A stretch of 64,000 nucleotides of DNA from Gentiana macrophylla (lineage: Eukaryota > Streptophyta > Magnoliopsida > Gentianales > Gentianaceae), in contig JAOBSW010001134.1 in assembly GCA_026214975.1 (NCBI GenBank), positions 186,001 to 250,000 on the forward strand. Direction: 5' to 3'. Under the pieces are notes generated by a model. It ran no database searches and was not told where the DNA came from. It saw nothing but the letters and a program-made list of their open reading frames with translations. The number at the start of each line of letters is the position of its first letter. Within the stretch, counting starts at the first letter, position 1. Shown here in pieces: positions 33,401-46,019 of the stretch. Both the position numbers and the translations under genes were made by a program.

Positions 33401-33900
33401 ATGCATTGACGTCGCTGTGTAAGATAGATAAGACAATGAAAACCAGTGTTCCTCTTCCCTTCGAGTCATTAATGAAGGAAATCGAGCCGAAACCATTGGT
33501 GAAAGAGATATGCGCAACGTGTGGCAATCACAATGCTAAAGAAACGACTTGGATGTTATTTCCGGGAACCGATTTCTTCGGTGGAGTTCCTTTTCATGCT
33601 GCTCATACCATATTGGAGAAAGGTATGTATATATGTTTTTAATTACTAGTGAAATACTTTAAGTGATTATTTCCATTTATTTATTTTTGTTTTATTCTAT
33701 TGTTTTGCAGGATAAAGTGAGTAAGTTTAATCAGTTGTCGCTGAATGGAGAAAGGAAAAAGGAAATGGTCGGATTTCTTCGCTTGTATGTCAATCGAACT
33801 TCTATATTGTTTATTAGGTATAATTTTAGGGTAAGTGTTATAGTGTTCTTATGGTACCATGCCATCTTCTTTATTATTGTTGAACAATGCACATAATGTA
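33400..33900 (+). pseudogene. Two exon-like pieces of an unrecognised protein
   Basis: One piece reads VPLPFESLMKEIEPKPLVKE, then ICATCGNHNAKETTWMLFPG and TDFFGGVPFHAAHTILEK, ending before GTATGTAT at 33622. A second begins after a TTGTTTTGCAG acceptor at about 33711 and reads DKVSKFNQLSLNGERKK, then EMVGFLRLYVNRTSI. Composition and splice signals look like true exons. Joining them at the canonical sites gives a stop, so the copy may be broken or the acceptor is elsewhere. A CxxC pair is present. I do not recognise the family. Confidence 0.4.
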
Positions 33901-36680
33901 TAATCTAAAATGATCGGTGTTACAACATTGTCGACCTTTCCCTAATTTATGTGAAAAGATCTTTTAAACATATTGGAAGTCTCAGTGCCTCTTACCTTGC
34001 TCGTGACATGAAGCATGAATCCTGCTATGACTTCTCCTGCTGCTGGTTCTAATGTTATCAGACGGGGCATTTGTCCAAATGCCATTATCTTTGAGAGGGT
34101 ATTGTTGAAATGCAACTCACTTACTACCATACCATTCAATATATGTAAAATATGTTTTATTGATGTATTATTACTTTTATGCCCTTTTAACTAAAAAATC
34201 CCTAAATTAATAGTGGACCCAATTGTTTTAATAAAACTCGATTCGATCTACTCAACTGGACCCAATGTTAATTTAAACTCGGTTCGACTCAATCAAATTC
34301 ATCAATTAAAACCTGAAAATCCCTAATAATTTCCCCAAAATCCCTAAATCCCTAAATTGAGAGGGAACTCGACGGCTGCCTCCTCCAACTCTCCCTTCTC
34401 CCCTCTCTGAATTAACATCAAACAATCTGCAACTCTCCCTCTTCTTTTCTTTTCTTGCATTTCGAATGAAGAGCACCAATTTGAGCAGCATGACGGCGTT
34501 CACAAATAATACGGCGTAGTTCGGCGGGAGTCATGAACAGTTGGCAAAGGAACACAGAGGAGAAGAGGCACGAGAAGAGGAAGGCGGAGGGCGTTCACAA
34601 ATAACGGGTGGCGAAATTTTATGGAATAGGTATGCTTAAATGTGGATTATTAAAGGGTTCCATGTTCATGATGATATCACAAGTTTAGTTGAACAGTGGA
34701 CTAAAAGCTATAAGAAGGGTTTCCCTTTCTGGCTATCTATCTATTTGAGCTGATAATAAATGGTAGTGATATTTTAGCTTTCCTTTTTGAAAAGGAACAC
34801 AAAGTTGCAGGGTTTTGTTGTGAATATATTTGGCCTTAGAAAGAAATCTATTGGGGAAAAGTTAAGGTTTCGGGAGGAAATAAAGGTACAGTTTACATCT
34901 TTTTACTCAGTTTCTTTGGGAATGTGGGGGAGTAAGTTTGAGCCAAGGAAGGTAAGAAATATGTCTAGTAGGAACATATTAAAGCTATTTGGAAAATGGG
35001 TTGTTTTTCATTCTTTTCAGTGTGTTTGTTTTTGGATGGGGGACAAGAGTTTATATAGGAAAGTGCAGGGTAACGGATATAAGGGAGATTAATGATCATA
35101 AATTCACAAAAGTGATCTAATAGATCATACACTGCAACCAAATTTTGGTCCTGAAACACCTGCTTGACATGGAATAAGCTAACATGCATTCCAGGTCTGA
35201 TTATTTTAACACCTGTAGTTAAAATTAGATCATAGAGGATTTTTAAATATAAAAGCTATCACAGTCTGATTATTATTATGGACAAAGAGGAACGCGGGAG
35301 CCTGGAGACAATGAAACCAAGCTTAGGTAGATTTGTAGTGGTTTTTCCGTTGAAGATATGATTTGTTTCCTCCATATAAGCTACAGATCTGAAATCAGCT
35401 TGGTTCTTTTGATCAGGTATGTCTCATGCTGAAAGCGGAAGCAGCCAAAGCCAGTTTGCCTTACGGAGGAGTCCCCGTTTGTTTGGTAGCCCCGTTTTAA
35501 AGTGAAGTCCCGTGTTTTTACTTGCTTTGTTTTGGTTTTTAACTTTGCTTTCTTGTTTATTTTGCATAAATAAATGTTCATATCATGTCAAATTGGAACT
35601 TACTATTATTTCATTGACATTATTAATTAAAATGTTGACATTTCTTTCATATCTCACAGGATATGTTTGAGATTGAGTCTCATTAATTCTCTCATGTGTT
35701 ATTAGTTTCAAATTTTCATATCATGTCAATTTATTATTATTAATCGGAAAAGAGCGAAAATTGATGGTGTACATGGAGGGATTATAGGAAATATGTTGAT
35801 ATGATGAAATTGTGGCTGGATACAGAATTGTGGCTGGCATTGGTGGTACAAGTTTAAAGCTTGGAATTGGTGGTTATAATTACTTCCTAAAGTGCTTTCG
35901 GAATGAATTGTTGTAGAGACCACTATTGAGGCATGCATATGAGGATCAAAAAGCAACAAACATAGAATTGTATGTTTGTTCTGTTCATGTGAAAATGCTC
36001 ATGGAACCAACACACACAGTCGATAGTCTTTTAAGATCAAAGGATATGCCGTTTTGATGAGAAATATTCTATATGATGCTGATTACTTGTTTTTATTCTA
36101 TATGATGTTGATTACTTGGTTGCCTGATGTGATGTGATGTATTATCAATACTTGTTGCTTGCAGCTGTACAGAAAATAATATATTTCTTCATGTTCTAAG
36201 CGTCAAAATATCACAAATCTTTGATCATATTTTTTCTTTTTTAATCCTCTTTATTTTCACATAATTTTTTTCTTACCCGGATTGCCATCTATACTTATTG
36301 CAACATGTCATAAGTACATAGGAACCCTCTTGTATATTTGAATAGAAGGTTTCATAGTCAAAAGTAGTAGGGGGTGCTTATGAAAGGAATAAGGCAAGGT
36401 TAGCATCTGGATTATTATATATAAAAAAATAAAATAAAATAAAATAAAATAAAAAAAAGCATCTGGATTATTTCCTTTTCATCATTCTCATCACCTGTAC
36501 TAGGTCCATAGAGTCGTGGACTTGGAGTATAAAAAAGGTCCCCCCTCCTTTGTTTTATTTTTTTTTTTTTTTTCGAGTTTTTTGGTGGTGGTCAGGACCA
36601 CGTACGCCATACTGTCTTACAATAGAATTTCTTAAAAGAGGGACAAATTTGTAAAAACATGGCATTCAATATATACATTG
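33901..36680. other. No gene recognised; simple repeats
   Basis: AT-rich DNA with no convincing ORF. It holds an (AAAAT)n run at 36425-36455 and a poly-T run at about 36555-36574. A short open piece at 35418-35500 reads SGSSQSQFALRRSPRLFGS and could be a decayed exon. The partial repeat GCGTTCACAAATAA occurs twice near 34500 and 34590. Confidence 0.5.
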
Positions 36681-36685
36681 ATTGA
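36681..36685. other. Left target-site duplication ATTGA
   Basis: ATTGA directly precedes the left gypsy LTR and is repeated directly after the right LTR at 45269-45273. Confidence 0.85.
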
Positions 36686-38612
36686 TGTAACGCTCCGCAT
36701 CCCAGGATACCGAAGCTCTTATCAGGAAGAAGAGAAACATTCTTGGCACAGATAAGATTAAATAAATCTAACATTATACGCAGTTCTACGTCGTCAGTAT
36801 CAAATAAAAGAAACTAAGTTTAAAAAACTGGGTAAAACATAAACGCTACTAAGAATAGAAATTAACCATACTAAAGATGGATAGTTAAATTACAACGACA
36901 ATGAAAACCAGAAGACTTATACAATACGATGTCTTAAATGAAGAAGTACGACACGTCTAAGAAAAAAATACAACTAGTCTAAGACAAACTTTACAAGAAA
37001 ATGAACTAGAAACTTCGTCAAGACTTCAAAGCCTTCAAAAGTCGTCATCTACCTGATCAACCTGTTCGCCTTCTCACCCCACAACGATACAAAAGAAAAT
37101 GAAAAGGAGTGAAAAAAAAATCTTAGTAAAAAAGTGTGTTTTAATGAATAACTAAGTTGTACAACGAAGGGTTATTATTATGATTATTAAATTTTCTTTA
37201 TGAGACCGACTAATCTAAGGTTCAATCCATGCCCATCGACGTATCGCGACTAAACGTTTAGCTTAGCTTATCTTGGTTACGTCATCACTCAAGGACACTA
37301 CGCATGGCGTTCATCACTGAAGATATACTTGCTAACTAACGGTGATTAGCACCGATTAGCTCGGGGTCTCCCGGTATGCATATACGTCCGATGAATTTCC
37401 TCCACTACCCTTCACCGTTTAAGGCTGAAGCGTTGTTCACCTTTTATGAACGTATCACATCGCCGATATGAAAGAGTGCCTAACCGAGAATAAATGACGT
37501 TTTAGCTTTTATCTACACATATGTTTTTATTATTATGAATTAACTAGCCACGCAAGTGTTTTCAGGTAAGCTCCTCACATACACTACTCTCTTTCCTAGA
37601 CCACTCAGACACGGACAAGTCTCTAGCAAATACACAGACATTGATGAACTCTAGTTCATCAAAGCACAAGCCCTTTCATGCCCTTTCTCGACGGATCCGA
37701 ACTTCAACTCCCCTTTAAGAGTACATTCGGTGTTTTAACTGAACGAATCAGAAGTTCAATCGAAGCTTGTTCATATTTAATTAATGTTATTGAACCAAAA
37801 AAAATAGAAATTTAAAACTCAACACAAATATACCAAAACATATCACAACTCATTAATTACAACTTAGCATGAATTCTATCACCGAACAACACCAAAACTC
37901 ATCAAAACTCAACCTATCATTATAAAACTATAATTACTCATTAGGAAGAGCCTCTTACCTTAATTTCCAGCAAAACCGAAAGCAAAACGTCAAGCAACTG
38001 CAACAACAGTTGATCCTCAACCCCAAAACCTATTTGATCAACGAGAAACCCTAAAATCATATTTCTTTGCAGAAAACCGAAACTGAAAAGTGATCAAAAC
38101 TGTAGATTACCTGGATTAACTGCTGTAAAACTATTTTTAGAATGATCTATGCTCCAAGACGATCGTTTCGACTACTCATGGCTGAAAAACAGAGTTACGG
38201 ATTGAAAGATACGAATTTTTCAAGAATCGAACTCTACAAATACCGAAAACTAGGGCTAAACTGAAAACTTACGAAATTGAGAGATGTTATTTTCCAAAGT
38301 TGCGCGCTTTCTTGCGCCGATCACTTTTCTCTCTCGGCATCTTGAACAGATGAACGGATTGATCACACGGTTCTCCTTTTATTTCGCTTTCTTCCCTTTG
38401 TTGCGCTGCGTTCCTCTTTTTTTTTACGAATTCGCCGTGAAACATAAAAAGGATTATCTTCTTTTATAGCCAATAATTAAATCCTTTATAATTAAACACT
38501 AAATCCTTTAATTAATTCCTTTTAATTCAATAAATGGGACAAATAATCATTAGGTCGTAGTAAATACACCCAATGACTATTTTACCCTTTTATGAAAAGT
38601 CGGGATGTTACA
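36686..38612 (-). repeat. 3' LTR of the gypsy-derived element (1,927 bp)
   Basis: Begins TGTAACGCTCCGCATCCC and ends CGGGATGTTACA. It aligns over its whole length with the LTR at 43336-45268, apart from many one- to three-base indels and a more diverged first ~70 bp. Confidence 0.9.
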
Positions 38613-38870
38613 TTCCTTCCCCCTTAAGAGGAGTTTTGTCCTCGAAACTCGATTGTAACCGAGAGGTACTTGAACTCCTGAATTTGCGAAGCGTTTTGTC
38701 TCCTAACTCGTACAGTCTTCTTCTTCTTCCATCTTCCCAACTCTTCCACTTGTCTTGAGCTATCTCGAGGTGGCGAAGATCTACTTCAATCTCCTCGTTG
38801 ACTTGCTGTATCAAATCTGGTCTCGTATTATGTTGTCGCTCCACTTCATCCCAGAAACTCGTGTTCTTCT
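38608..38870 (-). pseudogene. Gypsy pol remnant (end of integrase region)
   Basis: Minus-strand residues FWDEVERQHNTRPDLIQQVN, then LEIAQDKWKSWEDGRRRRL, match the conserved end of the gypsy integrase region (WxEVGER, GPxLIQ, then AQDRQKSYADxRRRPL, from memory). The tail FEDKTPLKGEG runs into the polypurine tract. Only about 80 residues survive, with the family's key residues partly changed. This assigns the element to Ty3/gypsy, probably the chromovirus branch. Confidence 0.7.
38613..38633 (-). other. polypurine tract of the gypsy-derived element
   Basis: On minus, AAGGGGGAAGGAA abuts the LTR start TGTAACATCCCG. Confidence 0.8.
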
Positions 38871-41800
38871 ATCTCTATCTTCATGAAAGATCATCAGCAG
38901 TACTGTTCCAACTCTTGTACTTGTTGGTCGTTCCGAGAGGAACTGCAATTTCCAACCCGTGGTTTTCATTCTTCATTGTCCTTCCCAATCTTCCGCATTC
39001 GGAACCCAAAGCTGATTCTGATGCCGACGGTTGCTATCTTCATCTAACTCGTGACCAATGGCTGGTTGGGCTCCAGCCACTCACTTGTAACCGGAGACAA
39101 CTGGATCTTCATCTTGTTCCTTCACGAACTCATCAACTGCCTCGAATCTTACAATCATCGGTTCAACACTCTTTGCTTGCTCCTCGCCGCCGCCTATACC
39201 CGGAAGGTGAATCTTCCCGGCCGAAACCACACTTCCGCACACTTGACTTCTTTTGATCTCAACTTCACCATGGAACCACAAGCTTGTGAAGAACTCCAAG
39301 GATCCCGGTGAAGGACTTTTGAGACTCCTGTGGGTGGAGAACATGCATTGCCATACTTTCTCTCGATAGTCCGATCCAATCCTCGTGCCAATTAGGGTTA
39401 GCTTGGAAAATAAAAGAAGTTGAAAAGTGACAAGTTCGATACCAGGTGGTATGTCAACTAGGTAAGCCAAGGAATGATACAATGCACTTGAAATAAGAAA
39501 GGTTGCTTGGGTTACATGCAAAACAAGATGATTTCGTGATGGGGAAAAGTTGAAGGTGTTTCAAATCGAAGAATGAGACATTGTATCATAATACAAGGGA
39601 TAGCCACAAAAGGAAAACAAAAGGACACCTTGCAGATGATTTTTTTTTAGAGAGAGAGATTTGCAAGATACGGTGGTCTGCAAAGACCTCAGAGGTAACT
39701 TGAAAGGATGGTAATAAGCTTTCATATAAGCCTTGAGAAAGTGGAGACGTTAAAGGTAACATTACACAAAGTAAATCAAGGTAAAGGTGCAAGGTCGAGC
39801 ACCGGAAGGACTAAAAGATAGAAATCAAAAGAGAGCAAGAATCTCAACATGAAGGAGCCAGAGAGACAAAACGAGTACACCACAAGGTCTCAGAATAAAA
39901 TAAACACTTGTCAAGAAGTGTCCAAGTTTGCAATAGTCAAAGAGAGGTTATTTAGGATTTAATAGAAATAGAAATTTCTCTCAAGGAATTGTAAGGGAAT
40001 ATCAAAAGTTTGAATAAGTAAGCAGCAAACAAGATCTTGAATGAAGAGGAAACGACACTTAAGAATTGTCGGATAAGGTTTGATTTCAAAGAATTAATTC
40101 AAACCTTCAAAGGAAGTTTAAACGATCATTGACGATTCAAATCAAAAGTTCAAGGTTGCACTACTCAAGAGGAATAGTACACTGCCAAGGAATAAATGCT
40201 CGAGGTCATTCCTCATGAGAGAATGGAAAAGTTAAAACAAAAGGCAGTCAACCGGTGTATCAAAATGGTAACAGAAACGCCAAAACAGAAGATGGGAAGT
40301 CAAAAAGGTGTATATGGCGGTTCATGGCTCTAAATGGCCTGGAAGAGAGTTAAAACTGAAGGATACAACATTAACCTGAATTGGAAAATCAGAAGTTTAG
40401 GAATTCAAAAGTTGGTTGGCTAGTTAGGTTTGAAAGGCACGTTAGCAAAGACTACCTTCTGCTTGAAACTAGTTTAGCATAAATTGCTAGAATGTTAAGG
40501 GTGAGTAATTGAAAAGGAATGTCATGGTCGGCTTAAAATTTGACTGTCGAGAAAGGATATGCATACCTTAAAAGAAAGCATTAGGTGAAAAAGTTACAAC
40601 ATCGACACTACCCTTAGGAGGGAAGCTGAGAATGAACACAAGTAAAAAAAATGTTCTGACATCAGAAGGCTTGGTCAAATTTGAATTTGAAAAGAAAGAT
40701 GGAAGTGCAACAATGTAGAATTTTGAAGAGAACTTGTTTCTTGATTTGAAAAGTAAGAAGGTAAGAACTTGTTCAGAAGAAACGCTTTTAGAGACATATT
40801 TCTGAGGTAATTCATGACAACATGTGAAAATGATTTGTTGAGTTTAAAGATCTCAAATGAGGGATTACATGAGAAATACATCACGTAAAAGGTATAATTA
40901 TAAAAGGGCACGAAAAGTGGTCTCGAACATCAAACATGGCATGCTTGAGGATAGCATATTGGTTCTTGTTTAAAACTGCAAAAGAAATTATAACGTTAGT
41001 TTTACAAACTCTTACTAAAAGGTTTAACTCAGAAGGAGATCAAACTTCGGGAAACTCCTAAACAAAACAATCGTAACTTGCTACCCTCTTAGCCCAAACC
41101 CTAAGTCAAAGAGGTGAGGATTCCTTTTAGGTTGCTGTGTATGAAATTTACTCCGGATCTGACATTATCAATTTGTACAGAACAAATGAAGAGGAATTTG
41201 AGCACGATCCAAAGAGAAAAGATTTAGATACCGGAGTTTCCCAGGTGATATAAAAATATTGGAATTTTTGAATGAGATAAGGTCGGTCAAAAACAGTTAT
41301 TTCTGACGATTGTACAAGCTGTCAGAATTTTCAGATTAATAAACACTGAGTTGAATTGCAAATCAAGATCAAAAGAAAAAGAATCTGAACTTAATTCCAA
41401 AATGAAAATTGTAGATAAAAGTTTTTTCTGCAACATATCAAAAATTCAGGTCATTTGAGGGTGTTTAACCTGTTCAAAACAGAAGAAAAATTGAAGGTGC
41501 TGCTGCAGATTTTCTGGACAGAGTGTCTGGCATAAACATGAATTTTCTGAACAATCCATAATGATTATCGAGTTGATGTAAAAAGAGAAATTGTAGAAAA
41601 GACTTCGGTCTATATTGTGGAAAATTTCCAGAATTTTTAGAGCATGGTAAGTGGTTTAACCGGAAAGGAAAACACGGAAACAAAAGCATTCACTCATGTT
41701 GGATAAAACCAAACACGAGGATGTTGAAAACTATGTGCCAAAGTATGAGACCTTTAACACTAATAATTGAAACGAGTAAGAAGTACTTGGAAAAGATAAA

Positions 41801-43320
41801 ATTTGCATATGGAGTTCGTGTGGAACCCATCTCGAGCAAAGCAAGGCCAAAGAATTTTGGTAAACATAAACCAAGCGATAGCTTAAAAGAGAAAACGAAA
41901 GTTTTTGGTAAACATAATTTTTTTTTTTTTTTGGTTAAATAAAGCATTTGACATGATGAAAACATCTTTAAAAAAATAAGGCACATCAAAAAGTGTACAC
42001 ACTTGAAAAACAAAACTTCGTAATAAGGGACTTTTACCGAGTTTCAGAAGTTTCAAATGGAGGATTTAACCAGAGCATGTGTTACCATTAGTATGGATGG
42101 AGAAACGTTGAAATCAGGATAACCAAGTAGGAAACTAGATGATTATAAAAGAGGATCTTATTAATGAAGACATAAGATTGGAAAATCACCACGCAATCGT
42201 ATCTTGCCATCGAGGAACACTATAACGACAACACCTAGTCTCTACCTACCAAACTTCTTATCCTGGGTAACAACTAGCTTAAGAATCAGATAAATCAAAG
42301 TATTCTCATCTCCTATAACCTACTACACTATAACCTACAGGGTGAAAGAAAGACATATATCCTTCCTTGACAAGAGGACTTAAATGGTTTTGAGAAATTC
42401 GGGTGCATACATAAGTCATGAAATAATTGATTTGCACAAAACAAACAGAGCTGATTTTGAACATGAGGCAAAGAGAAAATCTGTGAGTATATAAGTTTTA
42501 CATATGATGCTCAAAAATCAAAATTTTTGGGAAGCCAGAGGTCGGTCAAAATAATTCTTTTCATCTACTGCTATAAGCTGTCAAAATTTTTCAGGACTTC
42601 ATCAACTGTCATGTGTTGCAGATTGTGCTCAAACCAAAACGAATTTGCACTTGGTTCCAAAACAAAAATTATAGTGCAGGATGTTTTCTACAACATATCA
42701 AAAATTCAAGTCATTTGGAGGTGTTTAGCTTATTCAAAACAGAATGATAAGTAAGAGTACCGCTGCAGAATTTTCTGAACAGAGTACCCCTCCTTCTTAA
42801 ACAATTTGTGAACAATCCATATTGAAAACTAAATTGATGTAAAGAGAGAAATTGTAGATAAGACAACATTCTAAGTGGCTGAAAATTTACAGAATTCTTG
42901 GAACAAAAAAAATGATATAACATAACATGTAGAAACGTGAACAAAATCGTTTACTCATTTTGCATAACACCAAGATACAAGGAAGTGATTTGAACCAAAT
43001 GTAGCATTACGAAAGCATTAAAACCTCAAAAAGAAAGAAAAATAGAGAAAGATTCGAAGATTCCAACAGGAAAGAGGGATCCTAGTAAGGGTTCTCGAAA
43101 GGAACAAAACTTAAGAGGATCACATAAGAGATATGAGCTTAAAACTCAACCTTCACCTAAGGAGACTTTTCACTTGGTCCTAGTGCAACTTAACCACGTT
43201 CTAAGGATTCCTAATCCTACGAGAATTTACCACCAAGATCAAGAGAGATCAGAAAGGTTCTAAAAGGTCTAAAGAAATCCAATCTTCGAGGGAAGAAGCA
43301 TAGGAAAGAAAGGACGATTT
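38871..43320 (-). other. Non-coding interior of the gypsy-derived element
   Basis: No conserved retroelement protein is readable on either strand. The A-rich sequence contains a poly-T run at 41919-41934. A direct duplication lies at 41157-41700 versus 42395-42960 (shared CATATCAAAAATTCA, CATTTG-GGTGTTTA and CAAAACAGA strings). The right end is normal 5' leader next to the primer site. Confidence 0.65.
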
Positions 43321-43333
43321 CGCTCTGATACCA
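43321..43333 (-). other. primer-binding site of the gypsy-derived element
   Basis: Minus-strand TGGTATCAGAGCG is a perfect match to the 3' end complement of plant initiator-Met tRNA, two bases from the LTR. Confidence 0.92.
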
Positions 43334-43335
43334 AC

Positions 43336-45268
43336 TGTAACGCCCCGCTCCCGGATACCGAGCCCTTATCCGGAAGAGAAACGTTCGGCGCGTATAGCAT
43401 TAAATAAATCTAACATTATACGCAAGCCTCTACGTCGTCGTATCAAATAAAAGCAAACGGAAGCTAAAAAGACTCGGGTAAAACATAAATGCTACTAAGA
43501 ATAGAAATTAACCATACTAAAGATGGATAGTTAAATTACAACGATTTAAAAACTCAAGACTTATACAATACGATGTCTTAATGGAAGAAGTAACGACACG
43601 CCTAAGAAAAAAATACAACTAGTCTAGTACAAACTTTACAAAGAAAATGAACTAGAAACTTCGTCAAGACTTCAAAGCCTTCAAAAGTCGTCATCTACCT
43701 GATCAACCTGTTCGTCTTCTCACCCCACAATGCATACAAAGAAAATGCAAAGGAGGTAAGTACAAAGTACTTAGTAAAAGTGAGAAGCTAATGAATAACT
43801 AAGTTGTACAACGAAGGGTTATTATTATGATTATTAAATTTTCTTTATGAGACCGACTCAATCTAAGGTTCAATCCATGCCCATCGACATGTCATGACTA
43901 AACGTTTCTAGCTTAGCTTATCTTGGTTACGTCATCACTCAAGGACACTACGCATGGCGTTCATCAGCCTGAAGATATACTTGCTAACTAACGGTGATTA
44001 GCACCGATTAGCTCCGGGGTCTCCCCGGTATGCATATACGTCCGATGAATTTCCTCCACTACCCTTCAGCCGTTTAAGGCCAGTAGCGTTGTTCACCTTT
44101 TATGAACGTATCACATCGCCGATATGAAAGAGTGCCTAACCGAGAATAAATGACGTTTTAGCTTTTATCTACACATATGTTTTTATTATTGTGAATTAAC
44201 TAGCCACCTAAGTGTTTTCAGGTAAGCTCCCTCACATACACTACTCTCTTTCCTAGACCACTAGACACGGACAAGTCCTAGCAAATACACAGACATTGAT
44301 GAACTCTAGTTCATCAAAGCACAAGCCCTTTCATGCCCTTTCTCGACGGATCCGAACTTCAACTCCCTTTAAGAGTACATTCGGTGTTTTAATCGAACGA
44401 ATCGAAGTTCAATCGAAGCTTGTTCATATTTAATTAATGTTATTGAACCAAAAAATAGAAATTTAAAACTCAACACAAATATACCAAAACATATCACAAC
44501 TCATTAATTACAACTTAGCATGAATTCTATCACCGAACAACACCAAAACTCACCAAAACTCAACCTATCATTATAAAACTATAATTACTCATTAGGAAGA
44601 GCCTCTTACCTTAATTTCAAAGCAAAACCGAAAGCAAACGTCAAGCAAGCGCAACAACAGTTGATCCTCAACCCCAAAACCTATTTGATCAACGAAACCC
44701 TAAAATCATATTTCTTTGCAGAAAACCGAAACTGAAAAGTGATCAAAACTGCAGATTACCTGGATTAACTGCTGTAAAACTATTTTTAGAATGATCTATG
44801 CTCCAAGACGATCGTTTCGACTACTCATGGCTGAAAAACAGAGTTACGGATTGAAATATACGAATTTTTCAAGAATCGAACTCTACAAATACCGAAAACT
44901 GGGCTAAAGCGAAAACTTACTTAAATTGAGAGATGTTATTTTCCAAAGTTGCGTTTCCTTGCGCTGATCACTTTTCTCTCCTGCGGCATCTTGAACAGAT
45001 GAACGGATTGATCACACGGTTCTCCCTTTTATTTCGCTTTCTTCCTGCCTGTTGCCAGCGTTCCTCTTCTTTTTTTTCTGAATTCTGCCGTGAAACATAA
45101 AAGGGGATTATCTTCTTTTTATAGCCAATAATTAAATCCTTTATAATTAACAGCTAAATCCTTTAATTAATTCCTTTTTAATTCAATAAATGGGACAAAT
45201 AATCATTAGGTCGTAGTAAATACACCCAATGACTATTTTACCCTTTTATGAAAAGTTGGGATGTTACA
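43336..45268 (-). repeat. 5' LTR of the gypsy-derived element (1,933 bp)
   Basis: Begins TGTAACGCCCCGCTCCC and ends TGGGATGTTACA. It is followed by the target duplication ATTGA at 45269-45273. Confidence 0.9.
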
Positions 45269-45273
45269 ATTGA
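45269..45273. other. Right target-site duplication ATTGA
   Basis: Matches 36681-36685 exactly, showing a single insertion without later rearrangement of the ends. Confidence 0.85.
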
Positions 45274-45692
45274 CAATATATGCATCAGACCTTGCTGTAC
45301 TTTTCCAAACAAAGCGAAGTAGTAGTACATTTGTGTTTACACCACATTTAAACATTATTGAGGGGAAGAATTTTTCCTTCATTCTAAACAAACCATTTTT
45401 TTTTTTTTTTTTTGGTATATTAGTACATTCTTCGAAGGGGAGAGGGGAAGGGGTCCGGTAGGAACATGCCTACCCGGAGCTGCTTAAAATAAAAGTGTAC
45501 ATCATCTGTGGAAAGATTTAGTAGCTATCGGAGTTGAAAAACTGTTCTTCAAAGCCAATACATCTGGACAAAAGTGTTCTAAAACACAACAGCTAATGAA
45601 AATAAAGAAAAAGTAAGCAAGAAAATAAATATGAGTACACAATAATTCAACAAACAATTTAGGAAATAATGCACAATAATCCAACAAACAAT

Positions 45693-46019
45693 TTAGATAC
45701 GAGTTATAAGATACACGGCAAGTATTACAAGATTGACCAAAATAAATAATTTGATTAAAGCATGAAGTGAAATAGGTGAAATAGGTAAAATGACTACAAC
45801 ATTTTCACCCGTATTTGCACGAGGAGGCAGTACTGTATGTGTATGTGTGCTTGTGCTTGCACTTGATCCTTCATTCATCTCAACAACGCAATGAGAAAAT
45901 CCACAATCAGGGCAATGGTAAAAAAGTCTGCCCGGATTCTTTTCGCTATTAGATGTTAGAATTCTTGTCGGGCTGCGGCGGCATTTACGACAATATGTTA
46001 TTTGATTGGAGCTGCTCAT
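45693..46019 (-). CDS. GRF-type zinc-finger protein with C-terminal membrane segment
   Basis: A 108-residue ORF begins MSSSNQITYCRKCRR. Residues 10-45 form a GRF zinc finger: C10, C13, then NPGRLFYHCPDCGFSHC with the defining Gly-Arg-Leu-Phe and C36, C39. Residues 49-75 are Ser/Thr/Pro-rich. Residues 83-105 (LHALIKLFILVNLVILAVYL) form one hydrophobic segment, probably a membrane anchor. Plant genomes have many short GRF-finger proteins with such a tail; GRF fingers bind DNA/RNA in other proteins, but the plant forms are uncharacterised. A TATA box lies ~450 bp upstream (46468-46475). A possible 5'-UTR intron has its donor (GTAAG, minus) near 46323. Complete and probably a real gene; expression unknown. 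Confidence 0.75.
   Translation of the reverse strand: MSSSNQITYCRKCRRSPTRILTSNSEKNPGRLFYHCPDCGFSHCVVEMNEGSSASTSTHTHTVLPPRANTGENVVVILPISPISLHALIKLFILVNLVILAVYLITRI

Larger units (their letters stand above)
36686..45268 (-). mobile_element. Complete Ty3/gypsy-derived LTR element, largely non-coding (8.58 kb)
   Basis: Two LTRs (36686-38612, 43336-45268) begin TGTAACGC and end GGGATGTTACA on plus. A perfect initiator-Met primer site lies inside the right LTR and a polypurine tract inside the left, so the element is on the minus strand. The only coding trace is a gypsy pol remnant at 38608-38870. The remaining ~4.4 kb of internal DNA has no gag, protease or RT motif and contains a ~500-bp direct duplication. 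It fits a large non-autonomous derivative that would depend on a partner element. Confidence 0.9.

Noticed and set aside
34300..34620. Possible first exon of a host gene on minus (34306-34503)
   Set aside because: Low-complexity Gly/Arg/Glu peptide without splice continuation or known homology.
38284..38469. 61-aa ORF in the left gypsy LTR
   Set aside because: It lies in LTR sequence, is not kept open in the right LTR because of indels, and has no known motif.
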